From Liolophura sinensis (lineage: Eukaryota > Mollusca > Polyplacophora > Chitonida > Chitonidae), in NCBI RefSeq assembly GCF_032854445.1, contig NC_088295.1, positions 80,010,028-80,074,027 on the forward strand: a stretch of 64,000 nt of DNA. Direction: 5' to 3'. Each line of letters starts with the position of its first letter. Within the stretch, counting starts at the first letter, position 1. The notes below the pieces were generated by a model that saw only the letters and a list, made by a program, of their open reading frames with translations, was not told where the DNA came from and searched no databases. Positions 11,523 to 22,999 of the stretch are shown piece after piece. The translations under genes were made by a program, and so were the position numbers.

Positions 11523-12839
11523 ATGTCGACGTCCACCATCCTGCACGCTATGATCTTCACACTCGTGCTGCAACAGAGTTTATCTACCCAGAATACACCT
11601 GGAATTACCAATGACCAAGCGGAATTGGCCCTCTTCGCAACGACGGACAAGTCGTCTGAAAATACCACCGTTAATGTTACGATAACACACGTCGCTGTTA
11701 ACGGAACCAGCAACTTCAATAACGTGGAACCGAATTTGATCGATGACTTTTCACCGGGCAAAAATTCATTGGAACAAATTTTTAATAGAGTGAGAGCTGA
11801 CATGCTCAAATACTACGTATTTACTCTGAACCTTTTGAGCTTTATCTGCTGCATCTTAACTATTATCGTCCTTCAAAGAGGAGCCCTGAAATCTAGCTCA
11901 ACCGTGTACATCCGGGGAAGTGCCATGTCTAGCATCTTCGGCACCCTACTCTACATAGTCTATACCGTTCAATACCATAAGACCGTTTCGCAGTCTATCG
12001 CATTTAAGAACTTCTTCAGCTATATTGTCGCATATGGTGACGCTTTCTTCTACATTAGCATCGCGGCAAATTCCTGGATTATTCTCGCATTTGCTCTGGA
12101 GCGTTTGTTTGCTATTTGGTTACCTCTAAAATCTCGCGTGTTCAGTAATGAATCACGGGCAAAGAAAATCGTCGCCCTCATTTTTGTTGTCGCCATTTTG
12201 GTGAACATTCCACGCTTTCTCCGTGTGACAGTTACAACCAGAATTGATCCTCTAACCAACAACACTCTTCACGTCTGGGCTTACACAACTTTTGGCAGGG
12301 ATCCATTTATCCGTAATGCTGTTTACATCTCCTTTGCAGTTATTGTCATTATTATACCATTACCAATTTTAGCCATCCTGAACTTGCTGATAATAATAAA
12401 GCTACGCAGTGTGAAACGTAAGCAACTTCGACTTAGAGAAGGTAACACAAAGGCGACGAGCGGCTTTGAAGACAAGAGGCAAGTACAGATGGAGCGGGTT
12501 TTAGTGGCAAGTCTACTGGCATTCCTTATTTGTTACACGCCAATGGCTGGAACAACTATGACAGTAGCATTTGAAGGACCGAGTGTTTTTAGTACTTTTC
12601 ACTTTGGATACCGCTTACTGTTCTTAGTGGCACCTCTTTTCTATGTTTCCTGTCCTTGTCTCAATTTTGTCTTGTATGTGTTGTGTAGCAAGATCCTTCG
12701 GGATGGCGTCAAGGATCTGTTTTGTGTCAAATGTGTAAAGAATGAAGGCGCAATTGGTCAGCAGCTAGAGTCGTCAAAACACACACACAGAACAGATGCG
12801 GAAAACAATGCGACTGTGGACAAAAACTCTGTACCTTAA
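11523..12839 (+). CDS. Orphan class A (rhodopsin-type) GPCR, single coding exon
   Basis: The 438-residue protein has a probable signal peptide (residues 1-22, ending SLST), an extracellular N terminus with sequons at N47, N51 and N60, and seven hydrophobic segments at about 98-118, 128-150, 168-192, 214-231, 266-291, 326-349 and 363-387. E193-R194-L195 replaces the usual DRY at the end of TM3, TM6 has CYTP (337-340), and TM7 has NFVLY (381-385) in place of NPxxY. The third intracellular loop is basic, and the C tail has CVKC (404-407), a possible palmitoylation site. No Cys is seen at the TM3 start or in ECL2, so the canonical disulfide is missing. Receptors of this kind in lophotrochozoans are usually peptide or orphan receptors at the plasma membrane. 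The ligand cannot be inferred. An upstream splice acceptor at 11518-11519 supports this start. Confidence 0.93.
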   Translation: MSTSTILHAMIFTLVLQQSLSTQNTPGITNDQAELALFATTDKSSENTTVNVTITHVAVNGTSNFNNVEPNLIDDFSPGKNSLEQIFNRVRADMLKYYVFTLNLLSFICCILTIIVLQRGALKSSSTVYIRGSAMSSIFGTLLYIVYTVQYHKTVSQSIAFKNFFSYIVAYGDAFFYISIAANSWIILAFALERLFAIWLPLKSRVFSNESRAKKIVALIFVVAILVNIPRFLRVTVTTRIDPLTNNTLHVWAYTTFGRDPFIRNAVYISFAVIVIIIPLPILAILNLLIIIKLRSVKRKQLRLREGNTKATSGFEDKRQVQMERVLVASLLAFLICYTPMAGTTMTVAFEGPSVFSTFHFGYRLLFLVAPLFYVSCPCLNFVLYVLCSKILRDGVKDLFCVKCVKNEGAIGQQLESSKHTHRTDAENNATVDKNSVP

Positions 12840-13293
12840 AATATTCGCAAAGTAATAGAACAGAATAATATTAGAACATACGAACTTGTTCTAAAGATAC
12901 AACAATTAATATGACGAATTTTGTCCACCTATATTCATATTTAGGTATTGTACATGTAATGTGACGTTTTTAATATAGCCTGAAGTAAAATATATTTTGT
13001 GCTTTTGTAACAATTAATGACATTGTATTATATATTTGCGAATTGTGGAAGACGTCCAAAAAATTCATGATTGTTGTATTTAACGGTGAGACAATTGCTT
13101 ACACTATCTGTTTGGTGGTGGGGTGGGGGTGTTTTGGGGGGGCGGGGGGTGGGGAGGTGTCTAAGATCATAAAATATGGACACATACGTTTTCCACGTCT
13201 TAATATGATATTTGTGGCCTGATTAATTTGTGGGTGGTTACCCTTAAGACTTTATTTATTGGATGTCGTCCGTGACATTTTAGCGTTGTAACA
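12840..13293. other. 3' flank of the GPCR
   Basis: Presumed 3' untranslated and intergenic DNA, AT-rich. I found no canonical AATAAA close to the stop codon. It contains the G-rich tract annotated separately. Confidence 0.4.
13120..13157 (+). other. Potential G-quadruplex tract
   Basis: Five G runs of 4 to 7 separated by 1 to 6 bases, about 280 bp downstream of the GPCR stop codon. It fits the G3+N1-7 quadruplex pattern. Confidence 0.6.
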
Positions 13294-13510
13294 CAATAAC
13301 CCAGAAGCCTCTCAGTTCAAGTGAGTTAAAGTCCAGCTCATGCTGGCTTTCTCTCCGATCGTATGTGGGACGGTCTGCCAGTAAACATGCTGATGGTCGT
13401 TGGTGTCCCCGACCCCTGGTTCGGCCCGATTTTCTCCCGCCATAACACTAGCAGCTGTGGTGAAAGTGACATATTCTTGAGGAAGACGTAAAACTCCAAT
13501 CAAATAAATA
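13294..13510 (+). mobile_element. SINE family A, diverged near-complete copy
   Basis: Retains CCCAGAAGCCTCTCAG from the head, GTCCAGCTCATGCTGG, the GGTTCGGCCCGATTTTCTCC segment, ATTCTTGAGGAAGACG and the CAATCAAATAAATA tail. The first part of the tRNA head is lost. Confidence 0.85.
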
Positions 13511-15294
13511 TTCCTTTGCACATTTATTTATTTGTAACGTTAATTAACACAAAAATGTTTCATCTGTATACCGGCAGTCACGTTTATGGGTGGAGGTGAC
13601 CGGGCAGGGCCCTTATTACACCACTGCCTTTCGTCAGGTTGGTGACAAATTTCCTGATTTCCAGCTTAAACAAAACCCTCGACAAATCTCGCAGCCTGCG
13701 ATCTCACGGAACAAGATCCTGTCTGTTAAGAAGTAAAAACTGATAATTCTGGGCAGTGTAAGAATACAACATAGTCTTTAAAAGTGAAATGTTTTATGTC
13801 TTCAGCATGCTGTTTACTGAGATATGACGATAAGTAAGCCCAGATTCAGCATTACCGTTTCGTGTATGCACGGTATATCCTAGAAAGTAAATCAAAAAAT
13901 GAAAATAAATATATCGTTTACGTTGTCATTCGTAGACCATATATACATGAAATCAAATCAAAGTCACACCCAGCGAGGCGTGGGTATATAGGCTATATAT
14001 TTGTTGAAGACCACTTGGTTGTCTCCACCACTTTGGTGTATACTTCATGTTAATGTTTCAACACATTTCAAAGCTGTTCATATTCCATTAAAGTTATGTT
14101 GATTAACCAACTTTTAATGGAGTTGGAATAGTTTGATGAATGTTAAAATGTTAACACTTCATAAAAGTGCAGTCATTCCTTGTGATTTAAATCGTGTATC
14201 AACAGCCTCGCATGTCTGTATGGCAGTATTACCTAGCTAATCAGTGCTCCTTCAGTTCGGAGGCAAATTTTGAACGTATTTACTTGAATTAGGCATGTGT
14301 AGCCTTTACACCACTGCCTATGGAGCCTGTGACACGCACGTAAGCTTGTCTAAGCATTGCCTCATGCCCGCGAGCCCATCCGCGGAACTGTTTAATCAGT
14401 GTTCATCGATAAAATTGTTTTAGGTTTTGGTTGGAATCATGTTATACGTAAGCATACTCAAGATAAAGAGAATACATGTGTATAAAGTGTTGTTCGAGAC
14501 AATAAAGGTTGAGATGGATTGTTTTTGTTTTCTGATATCACTTCCTGTCTTATCAGCGTCACCCCTAGTGGCCACGGCGTTGTTCAAGATATCTGTACAA
14601 AATTTGTTCTTGGTGGCAGTGATGTAAGGCTAAAGATAGCGAGCGATGCAGGCACTGTAAGCTAGAATATGACTGAAGGTACGTAGAACAAGTCAGGAAA
14701 CCAGTCTTGTATTCTTCCCAGAGTTATCACCCTTATCGTGCTGGTCAATTGCGATGTGTACCCAATTATTGTTACTGTTTTACAGAGACGAAAATGTTAA
14801 TTTATTATGCTTTCAGAGTGATGAATTGATAAAGCAGGCTTCGTGTATTGGCTAGGCTTCATAGGAAGCTGCTTAATTTCAATATTCCCAGAAGCTTGCA
14901 CTAAATATTTTTGATACTGGTAGACATATTTCTTCTGAGATAAGCTTAACTAATTTGATACAGGGATGGTGTTGAAAGCCTTGTAACAAAAAAAAAAAAC
15001 GACAAATGATAAAATGAATAGTACGAATGAATAGTACGAATCACTGATCAATGAGTATCGAGTATAAAGAGCGTATTCTGAGTCTTAAAAACAGGGTTAA
15101 ATGATATTAAAAGTCCCCTAAATTGTAAGAATAAAATGTGCAGTGTATTAGAACCGCTACCGGTACTGAAATCACAAGACCATAATGAAACAAAAGATTT
15201 TTGTCCCTTCCAAATTTACCTGACCTATGTAAATGTCACACAAGAACAAATGACGTCACCTATAGCCGACTTGTAGTCACATTTAACGCTGAAT
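13511..15294. other. Gene-free stretch
   Basis: Short open frames only. It contains an imperfect long hairpin at about 14047-14165 and a poly-A run at 14989-14999. No gene recognised. Confidence 0.4.
14047..14165. repeat. Imperfect long inverted repeat
   Basis: CCATTAAAGTT near 14086 pairs with AACTTTTAATGG near 14109. Weaker complementarity extends outward on both sides (TTCATGTTAATGTTTCAACA against the region AATGTTAAAATGTTAACAC). It resembles a small MITE or hairpin element. Confidence 0.45.
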
Positions 15295-15475
15295 TGATTG
15301 ATTGATTGATTGATTTATTTATTTATTGATTTATTTATTTATTTGATTGGTGTTTTACGCCGCACTCAAGAATACTTCACTTATACGACGGCGGTCAGCA
15401 CTATAGCGGGCGGAAACCGGGCAGAGCCCGGGGGAGAAGGTCTGTGCTGACAGACCTTCTCACTTACGGCCACGC
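15295..15475 (-). mobile_element. SINE family A with internal deletion
   Basis: A long TTTATTTATTGATT tail leads into GATTGGTGTTTTACGCCGCA, ACTTATACGACGGCGGTCAG and GGAAACCGGGCAGAGCCCGG, then AGACCTTCTCACTTACGGCC. Part of the middle and the tRNA head are missing. Confidence 0.87.
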
Positions 15476-15820
15476 TGAATTGAAGTCATTCCAGCAATTG
15501 CCTTACTCGACGTCATAACTGCCCGATTCAGATTAACACAGGGAATATGAGCACATCACAACGGGTAAACATTATGCAAATAATTACAGGATTCCAGTAG
15601 TGTTATTCATCTTAAATCCTTTTGAACTACGGTGTTAAGTCTGTTCCGTGACAACAATGTTCAGCGAATATATTTTGAGTGACTAACATGTGACATCACT
15701 ACAGTCTTTGTGCTCTCTCGTCATGGCGACAATAACGTGACGTCATCTAATTCTTGACTTCAGCTTGCCTTCATTTCTGATAGAAGACACCTATACACCA
15801 TTTTGCTTTTTACTGACGTT

Positions 15821-16072
15821 TTATTTATTTCTTTATTTATTTGATTGGTGTTTTACGCCGTGCTCAAGAATATTTCACTTATACGACGGCGGCCAACATT
15901 ATGGTGGGATTAAACCCACGACCATCCGCAGGTTGTTACCAGACCTTCCCACGTATGGCCGGAGAGGAAGACAGCATGAGCTGGACTTGAACTCACTGCA
16001 TCAGCATTGACGAGATGCTTCTGTGTCATTACGCTGCGCTAGCGCGCTAACCAACTGACCCACGTAGGCTCC
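15821..16072 (-). mobile_element. SINE family A, near full length
   Basis: On the minus strand it begins with a tRNA-like head (GAGCCTACGTGGGTCAGTTG, GTTAGCGCGCTAGCG), continues through GTTCAAGTCCAGCTCATGC and ends in CAAATAAATAAAG. A short segment around the GGAAACCGGGC core is deleted. Pol III A-box- and B-box-like sequences are recognisable. Confidence 0.9.
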
Positions 16073-17030
16073 TATATCGTAGCGGGATTCAAGAAAGCAG
16101 GCTTTGAGAAATAAACGTAGGGAAGTTTTCATATCTTCATGTTTTAATGAATGTTCATGGAAGTTTTGATAAGACTGTTACCTCAGGCTATACTAGTTAA
16201 TGAATGATGTCAATACCTGCCAGTATAGTGTTTATATATTCTCGTAGAGAGTTTTAAACTTACGTTTATGTCTTTTGTGACCGAGAGATGTTGTTTTTGA
16301 ATCGGCGTATTTGGGATAACTGTAATTCAACAATGTATTGATCTGAAAAGCCTTTGCCTCCTATTTTCGTTCTTGTTGCACACAGTAAAATGACATTTAT
16401 TATTGACATTTTACTTTTTCGTAGACAAGTACTTTAATATAGGCCTATGCTGGAGCTTAATACTTCTATTGCTTTGAGCTGTAAAACGTCAGGCTTGAAT
16501 ACAATGTTAGAAAAATAACACACAGTTCACAGTTCACGATAGCGCTGTAAAATAACAAACTTCGAAGGTAATTTCCGGTAATATTAATCAAGCAAAAAGA
16601 CTATTACTTATGCATCATATTCTTTCACCACATTGCTCAAATAATGAAAATAATAACGCCTCTCCAAGTTTAGTGACATCCTTTTCACCTTTATTCGTGT
16701 ATGCAGGTTTCATTTTGACTAGGATTAAGATAGAGCGTCTCTTAATCCCAGACTTTGAGATGAGTTATTTAGGTGACATCTTCAACTGCAGTAATGCTGT
16801 CATAGACACGGATGTACTCGTGACCAAGTCGCCTACTCAGTTTTCAGCCAGCTGAAGTCGATCGTTCAGTACATTTTGTAAATGCCGTGAAAGGATGTTC
16901 CGCGGACACGGGCGTAGCTTTACAGATGATCAGTCAGATGGACTAAATGACGACGGATATATTTTGGCTGAATGACAAAGAGTGAGTTCATCTTTCAAGT
17001 ACTTCTTAATGTTAAGCATTTAGACGTACA
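16073..17030. other. Gene-free stretch
   Basis: No gene. It contains a short hairpin at 16721-16750 (AGGATTAAGA against TCTTAATCCCA) that matches a larger hairpin at 21054-21099. Confidence 0.4.
16721..16750. repeat. Short hairpin sharing sequence with 21054-21099
   Basis: AGGATTAAGATAGA, a short loop, then TCTCTTAATCCCA. The left arm sequence GGATTAAGATAGA is identical to the hairpin at 21 kb. Confidence 0.5.
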
Positions 17031-17350
17031 GTGAGTGAGTGCTTGGGGTTTAACGTCGTGCTTAACGACTTTTTCAATACCTCCTTGTTGCAGGACGGAT
17101 TTCCACCAAGTGCTGCTTTACTGAGAAGACTTACCAAAGGCAAGTAAGTAGCCCTGCCAGAGTCATTATACTGATACGGGTCAACCAGTCGTTGCACTAT
17201 CCGCTTCATGCTGAACGCCAAGCGAGGAAGTTACAACTTCCTTTTTTAAAGCCTTACCAGGAAGACTCGACCCAGGATTGATCCTGGATATACCGCTCCC
17301 GAAGCAGCCGCTCTACCAACTGGCTCTACCAACTGTGCTATCCGGGCCGG
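17031..17350 (-). mobile_element. tRNA-type SINE (family B), near full length
   Basis: Read on the minus strand: a tRNA-like head beginning near 17350 with GGCCCGGATAGCACAGTTGG (A-box-like), a B-box-like GGATCAATCCTGGGTCGAGT, a body with AGTTGTAACTTCCTCGCTTG and CCGTCCTGCAACAAGGAGG, and the tail ACGTTAAACCCCAAGCACTC followed by ACTCACT repeats. It shows the whole family from which the copies at 2637-2815 and 59947-60148 are partial. A 14-15 bp stretch in the head (CCAGTTGGTAGAGC) appears duplicated. Confidence 0.88.
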
Positions 17351-20300
17351 TACAACCATAGAAGAATGGTGAGAATGGTAACTCGGCTGCAGAAAATAAT
17401 TTGTAACAGAGTGGTTTGGATATTCAAATGTTTTCCAGTATAGGCCTAAATCAGTCGTATGTTTCATTGTTACCCGCGCGATATAGCTTTTCAGGCAATG
17501 AGGCCTTTCCGGTAGAAATTAACTAAACATTTCACTCTTGTTAGGTTTCATTTTATTTCCTATAAAGTGGAGGTTTCTGGAGTGCTCTAAACTTGCGACG
17601 CAGCAAGCTGGACTTGTCCAAAAACACAAGCTGATCAAGTTACTGAAATTTGAGCTGGAGAATCTGCACAGGTTATACAAATGTAGACAGGTAACACGTG
17701 GAAAAATAGTCGCCAAAAAAATCATACAAATATGATAAACAAGCTTCTAGATTTAGTTGGATTATATGCTGTACTCATGTATTCTAGATCAAATAAGTTA
17801 CATTCACATTTCTGTTTTTTCTTATTTTCACGTCTTTTTGACATTGTAAATAGTTTGGTTTTTCAACATGATTCTCAAGAAACACATTTGTCTTTGTAGT
17901 TTGTAATATAAAACTTCCAAAGTTTCAACAAACACAAGATTGGTAAAGTTTCCAGCCAAAAGAATCTGGTTAAACACGGACAAAAACTAGATGACACAGT
18001 AGCGAAATATCACCTCATGCTGCAGAACGAGATGCTTCCGCAGATACTTATCCTGCTGGTAGGTCATTATAACCAACATTCTCCCAAAAAGGGCTGTAAT
18101 GAAAGTAACGTGCACATGGGGAGTTTGGTGATCTAACTATACACAACCGCTGCGCCATTGGTCTGGATATTCCGGATAAACCTTTATTTATTAAGTGGTT
18201 TTAAGATTGCTTTTAACATGTGAATGTTACCTTATTTTGGAAGTTTTGCTCAGGAAGTATTTTTAAATAAATCCTTGAGTTATCAAAATAAATATTTTGA
18301 ATTTCAGGGTTACTGATTATAATGTTGGTACATGTATATGTGGCGTTATATTAACTGCGTGTCTAAACTTAAATAAAATCACAGGTAAAACATGTTTAAA
18401 TATTGTTAGTAGCTATGTCTGGAACTCAGCATGGCAAAGACCAGCAATATAGGCGGCAATAGCGTGAAGACATACGATGTTGCCATGGATACCACGATTT
18501 ACACCAATGTCTCATCACGAGAAGAGCATATTCCCGTCAACACAGTTTAGCAAACACTAACTTCAATTTTGTAAACATCACGCAAAATAAGTCAGACTCA
18601 AAGGTCGACCATTATGGGGTTTTTTTCCGCAGAAATGATGTTCATCTCTTTTATATAGTCGCCATACTTTAAAGCATATGCTTATACATTTACTGACACT
18701 GTGAATGCATGATATATGCAAATGTTATACTTTAGCGGTTTACAAAAATCATTTTATTCTACATTCCTTCTCACAAATTTATGTACTAAAACGAAGATCC
18801 TAGTAGATACAAGAAAGTTTATTTCTACTGAAGACACCTTTAGAATAAGAACTTTAGTTCTACAATTTCTTGCATCATACATTGTATGGGCTCCTCTGGG
18901 CTACTTTTCAGGTAGGATGTTTCGCTGAATCACGACAGACTGATCCAGATTGATTCTTTTAAAGAATTTTTAAGTTCAACCCTTGACTTAAGTGCTGGTA
19001 TATTCGGATCCACGTTGCTCTAGCTCAACTGTCGCATTTTGTCAGGTCATGTAACTGTCAAGTTCCGGTGGCGGACAAGGTTAACTTGAACCTTGTCAAA
19101 TCTTATCTGATCTTGGGAAGGTAGCAATCTGTTACACACATGTGTGTCCACTTATACTACTTCCATCTTTTCATGTTCGATGCATTCATTCCACTATTTT
19201 TTTTACGATGGCTGTCAGACCTAGGGTCTTACCTGAAAAAAACCTTAAGTGCCAATGGTAAACCATCGACCAATGTCAAAGTCAAGACGAACTATATTCC
19301 ACATGTAACACACAAACTTGCACGCAGCAGTGGTGGGAGGCAAATGACATTTACGAACGAATAGCTAAGCAGTGTAAAAAGGAATACAATTAACGTGCGA
19401 TATATTGAGAAACCATTTTTAATAGCTGTCGTGCCACAAACATTGCTTTCGAGTGAGATGTAAGTCATTATAGCCTATTTTATAGCCCAAAAGACTCAAA
19501 GAGTAATTATGCGTCCTACCAGAGAAATCTTGCTTTTGTGTCACACATATTGTCCTATATGGCGTGTAACGAAGTTGTCGTGAAGACTGTAGTAGACTTC
19601 CGGGCCGTGATCTGCTGCTTTTAAATACTATGAAAAAAATCGAGTTGTTTTCCCTAACAATGGACTGTGGCTTGTGTCTCCTGATGTAAATGACCTATAA
19701 TAGTTTTCAGATTTTTTAAATCTGTTGTGGTGATAGATAGTGGTTTGGTCGAACTGAAAGCCTTCGATGGCCAAGTGGGATACAAGCTGATGGAGTATGT
19801 ACCTTGTGCGGGTTCCTGCAATTCCTGCAATAGCTCCACTATAGATTTTAAAATGCCCTTTGTTTCGCTAACAAAGAACAACCTGGCTGCATATCCCGTT
19901 ATCATTTACAAAACCCAAACCAATATAAATAAATTCATATATTTCTCAAATGTAACAATAAATTCATTCTTCTGAAAATATGCAACCTTACGTAGCATAT
20001 ATTTCATACAACAAGTGAATAGTCACAATCTGTGAAAAGGTAAATGGCAGTCTTTACTTGTATTATCACGTTGTAACAGTCAACAATGTCAGGTTAGTAC
20101 GTTAGTATGTGCATGTATAACTGTATCCTCAGTCAACCTAGCCGGGGTCTAGGAGAAAACAAGTGGTGTGTTGCACTGTGTAGTAAGACTGTTTACAGTT
20201 ATTAGTACCTATGTGAATTATGGCGACATGGTGATGAGGTGTTCTTAAGAGCTTGGCAGGTACTCTTCCTGACAAGCTCTGACTTGTTTCTTCGGATCCT

Positions 20301-20587
20301 GACATCAGTTTTCTGGTTTTTGAAATCCTCTGTGTTGTTTAATTGCGGTTTGTCGAACCCCATTGTAGAGTGTGCCCTGGATTAAAGCGGTTTGTTAAAT
20401 TCACGTACAACAATCCCAGGAAACAGCGGATGTCTAGTTTCATTCGACTACTCGGCATTCGAGGGTCTACTCGGCAATAGCACTTTGTGAACTCAGATTT
20501 ACCAAGGCCTTTTGTTCATATTTTGTCATGGCTATCTCCGCTATTAGAAGGCATGAGGGGGGGGGGGGGGGACCGATCGGTTGTACT
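17351..20587. other. Gene-poor stretch
   Basis: Many short frames with no domain. It contains a perfect 9-nt inverted repeat GACAAGGTT-AACTTG-AACCTTGTC at 19074-19097 and a diverged duplicated pair on the minus strand, described separately. Confidence 0.4.
19655..20374 (-). other. Two diverged copies of a possible exon-like segment
   Basis: On the minus strand, a frame at about 19675-19765 reads ...TKPLSITTTDLKNLKT... and a frame at about 20230-20360 reads MGFDKPQLNNTEDFKNQKT... The two share K-P, T-x-D, K-N and K-T spacing and about 70 percent of bases over roughly 50 bp. The second has an acceptor-like TTTAATCCAG upstream and a donor-like AG-GTACTA downstream. It could be a duplicated exon of an unrecognised gene or an old repeat. 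Family unknown. Confidence 0.2.
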
Positions 20588-20862
20588 TAATTTTTCAGTC
20601 ATATGACAACGAGGAGTCATTATATACGTGTACATATACTGTGTCTTGTCGCGGGCGAGTTATGCCAAAGACACCAGACATGACCCCCATCCAGCCCCAT
20701 AATGCTGACACTGTGCCAGCAAAGCATGTTTCTTTGTTCTAACCTCGCAACGCTGAGCGCTGAGCATGAGAAAGTACCATTTTTAAAGTCTTTGACCCGA
20801 ACCGAGTTTGATTCCGGGTTTCCTGACTTCGAAACGGACGCTCTAACCATTAGGCTACCGAA
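20588..20862 (-). mobile_element. tRNA-headed SINE, variant family
   Basis: Minus-strand head TTCGGTAGCCTAATGGTTAG with AGAGCGTCCGTTTCGAAG resembles a tRNA with an A box and a diverged B box. The body differs from families A and B, but the 3' end (GTTGTCATATGACTGAAAAA) matches the internal module of the copy at 2637-2815. A run of 14 G lies just beyond at about 20557-20570. Confidence 0.7.
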
Positions 20863-20865
20863 ATG

Positions 20866-20904
20866 ATCTCTCTCCAGCCGTACGTGGGAGGTCTGTCAGC
20901 AACC
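20866..20904 (+). mobile_element. SINE family A fragment
   Basis: CTCTCCAGCCGTACGTGGGA followed by GGTCTGTCAGCAACCT is an exact-type match to the middle of family A. Only about 39 bp, abutting the head of the neighbouring SINE. Confidence 0.6.
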
Positions 20905-22999
20905 TTTAGATCTTTAATTACTAAACACAGTTTTTTTTTTTTAACAAGCACCCGGACGCGTTCCCAAAATGTAACACGGATGTGTTTAAAGACTAAACAC
21001 TTATTTTAGTGTGTAGAGTAATTGAAAGCTTGAAAACACCTGCTGTATCTACATTAACCCTGGGATTAAGATAGATTATCTGTCTTAATCCCAGGTTAAA
21101 CATACACCGGTCCTTTTCCGCCATTGAATTAGGCAGAAGAACTTTCTCTGTAGACACCTGTAGTGAAATAAATTCCGGTGATGCAGTAGTTATGACACTT
21201 GCTACAATTATGTAATATTATGATATGGTTAGCAATAGTTTACACATATAGTGTCACATTATTACATTACAGGTAGCACTTGCTACCTATATAGTGTGAT
21301 AACCCGCCAGCGACTATGACGTAACGCGAGATTACTTTTTTTTAGACGTGAAACTACGAGAAGTGGGATCTCGCCTATGAAAGCATGCAGTATGCATCAC
21401 GACAGAGACAAAATTTTCTGGGCAAGAAAATGTAAAAAAAAAATGCGTGATAGGGCCAATCAGCGTTTAGGAGATGCAGATGTCAAGATACCTTGAATGA
21501 AATCCATGTTTTTCAGCTAAAAGAGTTCGACGAAGCTGCCTATCGTATTTAATCAGAGCCAGGATTTTAAAATTACTTCCGAATTGATTAAAAAAAAATA
21601 TGTAACGTTTTCCTGGGCTTTCCAACCCTGTGGTTGGGGTGCCCTTGGGAATACGTCTCGGCAAAAGATATCACTTTGTGCTACTTCATCGGTTACGTGT
21701 GACCATTTGCCAGCATTCACACTGTCATCGTTGCTCTGGTCTTACTCTCTATGGTGTACGTCTTAATTAGGTTTTAAAAGTACAGATCAATTGGGTTGAT
21801 TTATTTTGATTGTGTTCATATTTATTTCACTAATTTACATCAGGCACTGGTATCGCAGAAATGTCAGGTTCTTCGGCTGATTTCCATTAATCATTTAGCG
21901 CACGTGGATCTTGGTGCCTTAGAAACGATGTATAGACAGTGGCATATTTGCTCTTATGCAACCGACCGATCGGCAGCAGAGATTTAACCACATAAGCCAG
22001 TCCAACGAATGACACGCACATGAGGCCAAGAGTTCGAAATCTCGAGTTAAGTCGGACAACACCAAAAATCACCAAAAAACTAAGACGGAGTTCTGTATTC
22101 CAGACAGTAGTCGCATGGCAGTAACACTGACAAGCTATCATGAGAACTAAATGGTTTTCAGTTAACTGAAATCAAAGAGTTAAAGTTCGTTTGCGTATTT
22201 AGACTTTATATGTATCATGTATGCCTAACCCAAAAATAAAAAGCAGGTTTATCATGGCCCTTCTGTAAATTCAAATGTGTTCTGTTTATGTTTTATATAT
22301 TTTTGTTGTGTTTTATTTCAGTGTGTGTTGTAATGATGGCCACCAGAAGTTTCATGTGTTTATACACTTTAGCCCATATTCATAAAAGACTGATAACTTG
22401 GAAAGCAACTAGGCCTTAACAAGCTACTAAATCCGCAGGTGTCTGCTCCATATTTCACACCTAATTTTGTATTCATAAAGCCATGCTAGTAGCTTACCAG
22501 ACAGTTGGCAGCTAAGCATTTTAGCAAGTAACTACTAGGCTGACAAACTGTGTTTGAAAACGATATAATGTACGAATATCATAAATTGTATTTCAATAGG
22601 TTGAGGCTTGTTTTTTTCTACATTTTTTTACACATGGCTGAGATTTTACACAAAAGGTGAGATAAAGCAACATGCCACAACTAAGACAGCTGGAAAAGTG
22701 TCAATACAAATCAAGAAGAATTGATCTGGAACAGGTTATTACTTCTGCAGGCAGATATTTTGGTGCATGGACTATCGATCTCCTTTCCTACCCTACTGTC
22801 AACTCTAAAGTCTGTTCATTCGAAGCAGTGTTAGCTATGAATGTGAAATTACATTTCTTGTTACATGTATAATGGTACTCTATCTATTACATCAAAATAT
22901 ACAAAGCCTATTTACTCACGCGGCTAAGAATTCAAAAATTATGTCACCAATTTAGCTGAACTGCCCACTGTTACCCGTTAAGAGGGGACCTTTCTAAAG
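20905..22999. other. Gene-free stretch
   Basis: It holds the hairpin at 21054-21099 and a segment at about 22370-22500 with two ATTCATAAA motifs 110 bp apart (possible MITE remnant). No gene recognised. Confidence 0.4.
21054..21099. repeat. Hairpin with 21-nt arms
   Basis: Left arm TTAACCCTGGGATTAAGATAGA and right arm TCTGTCTTAATCCCAGGTTAA are complementary apart from one bulge and one mismatch, with a 3-nt loop. It shares its centre with 16721-16750. Confidence 0.7.

Noticed and set aside
20800-20862. Possible tRNA gene on the minus strand
   Set aside because: The TAGCCTAATGGTTAGAGCG head continues into a SINE-like body; no clean acceptor stem visible.
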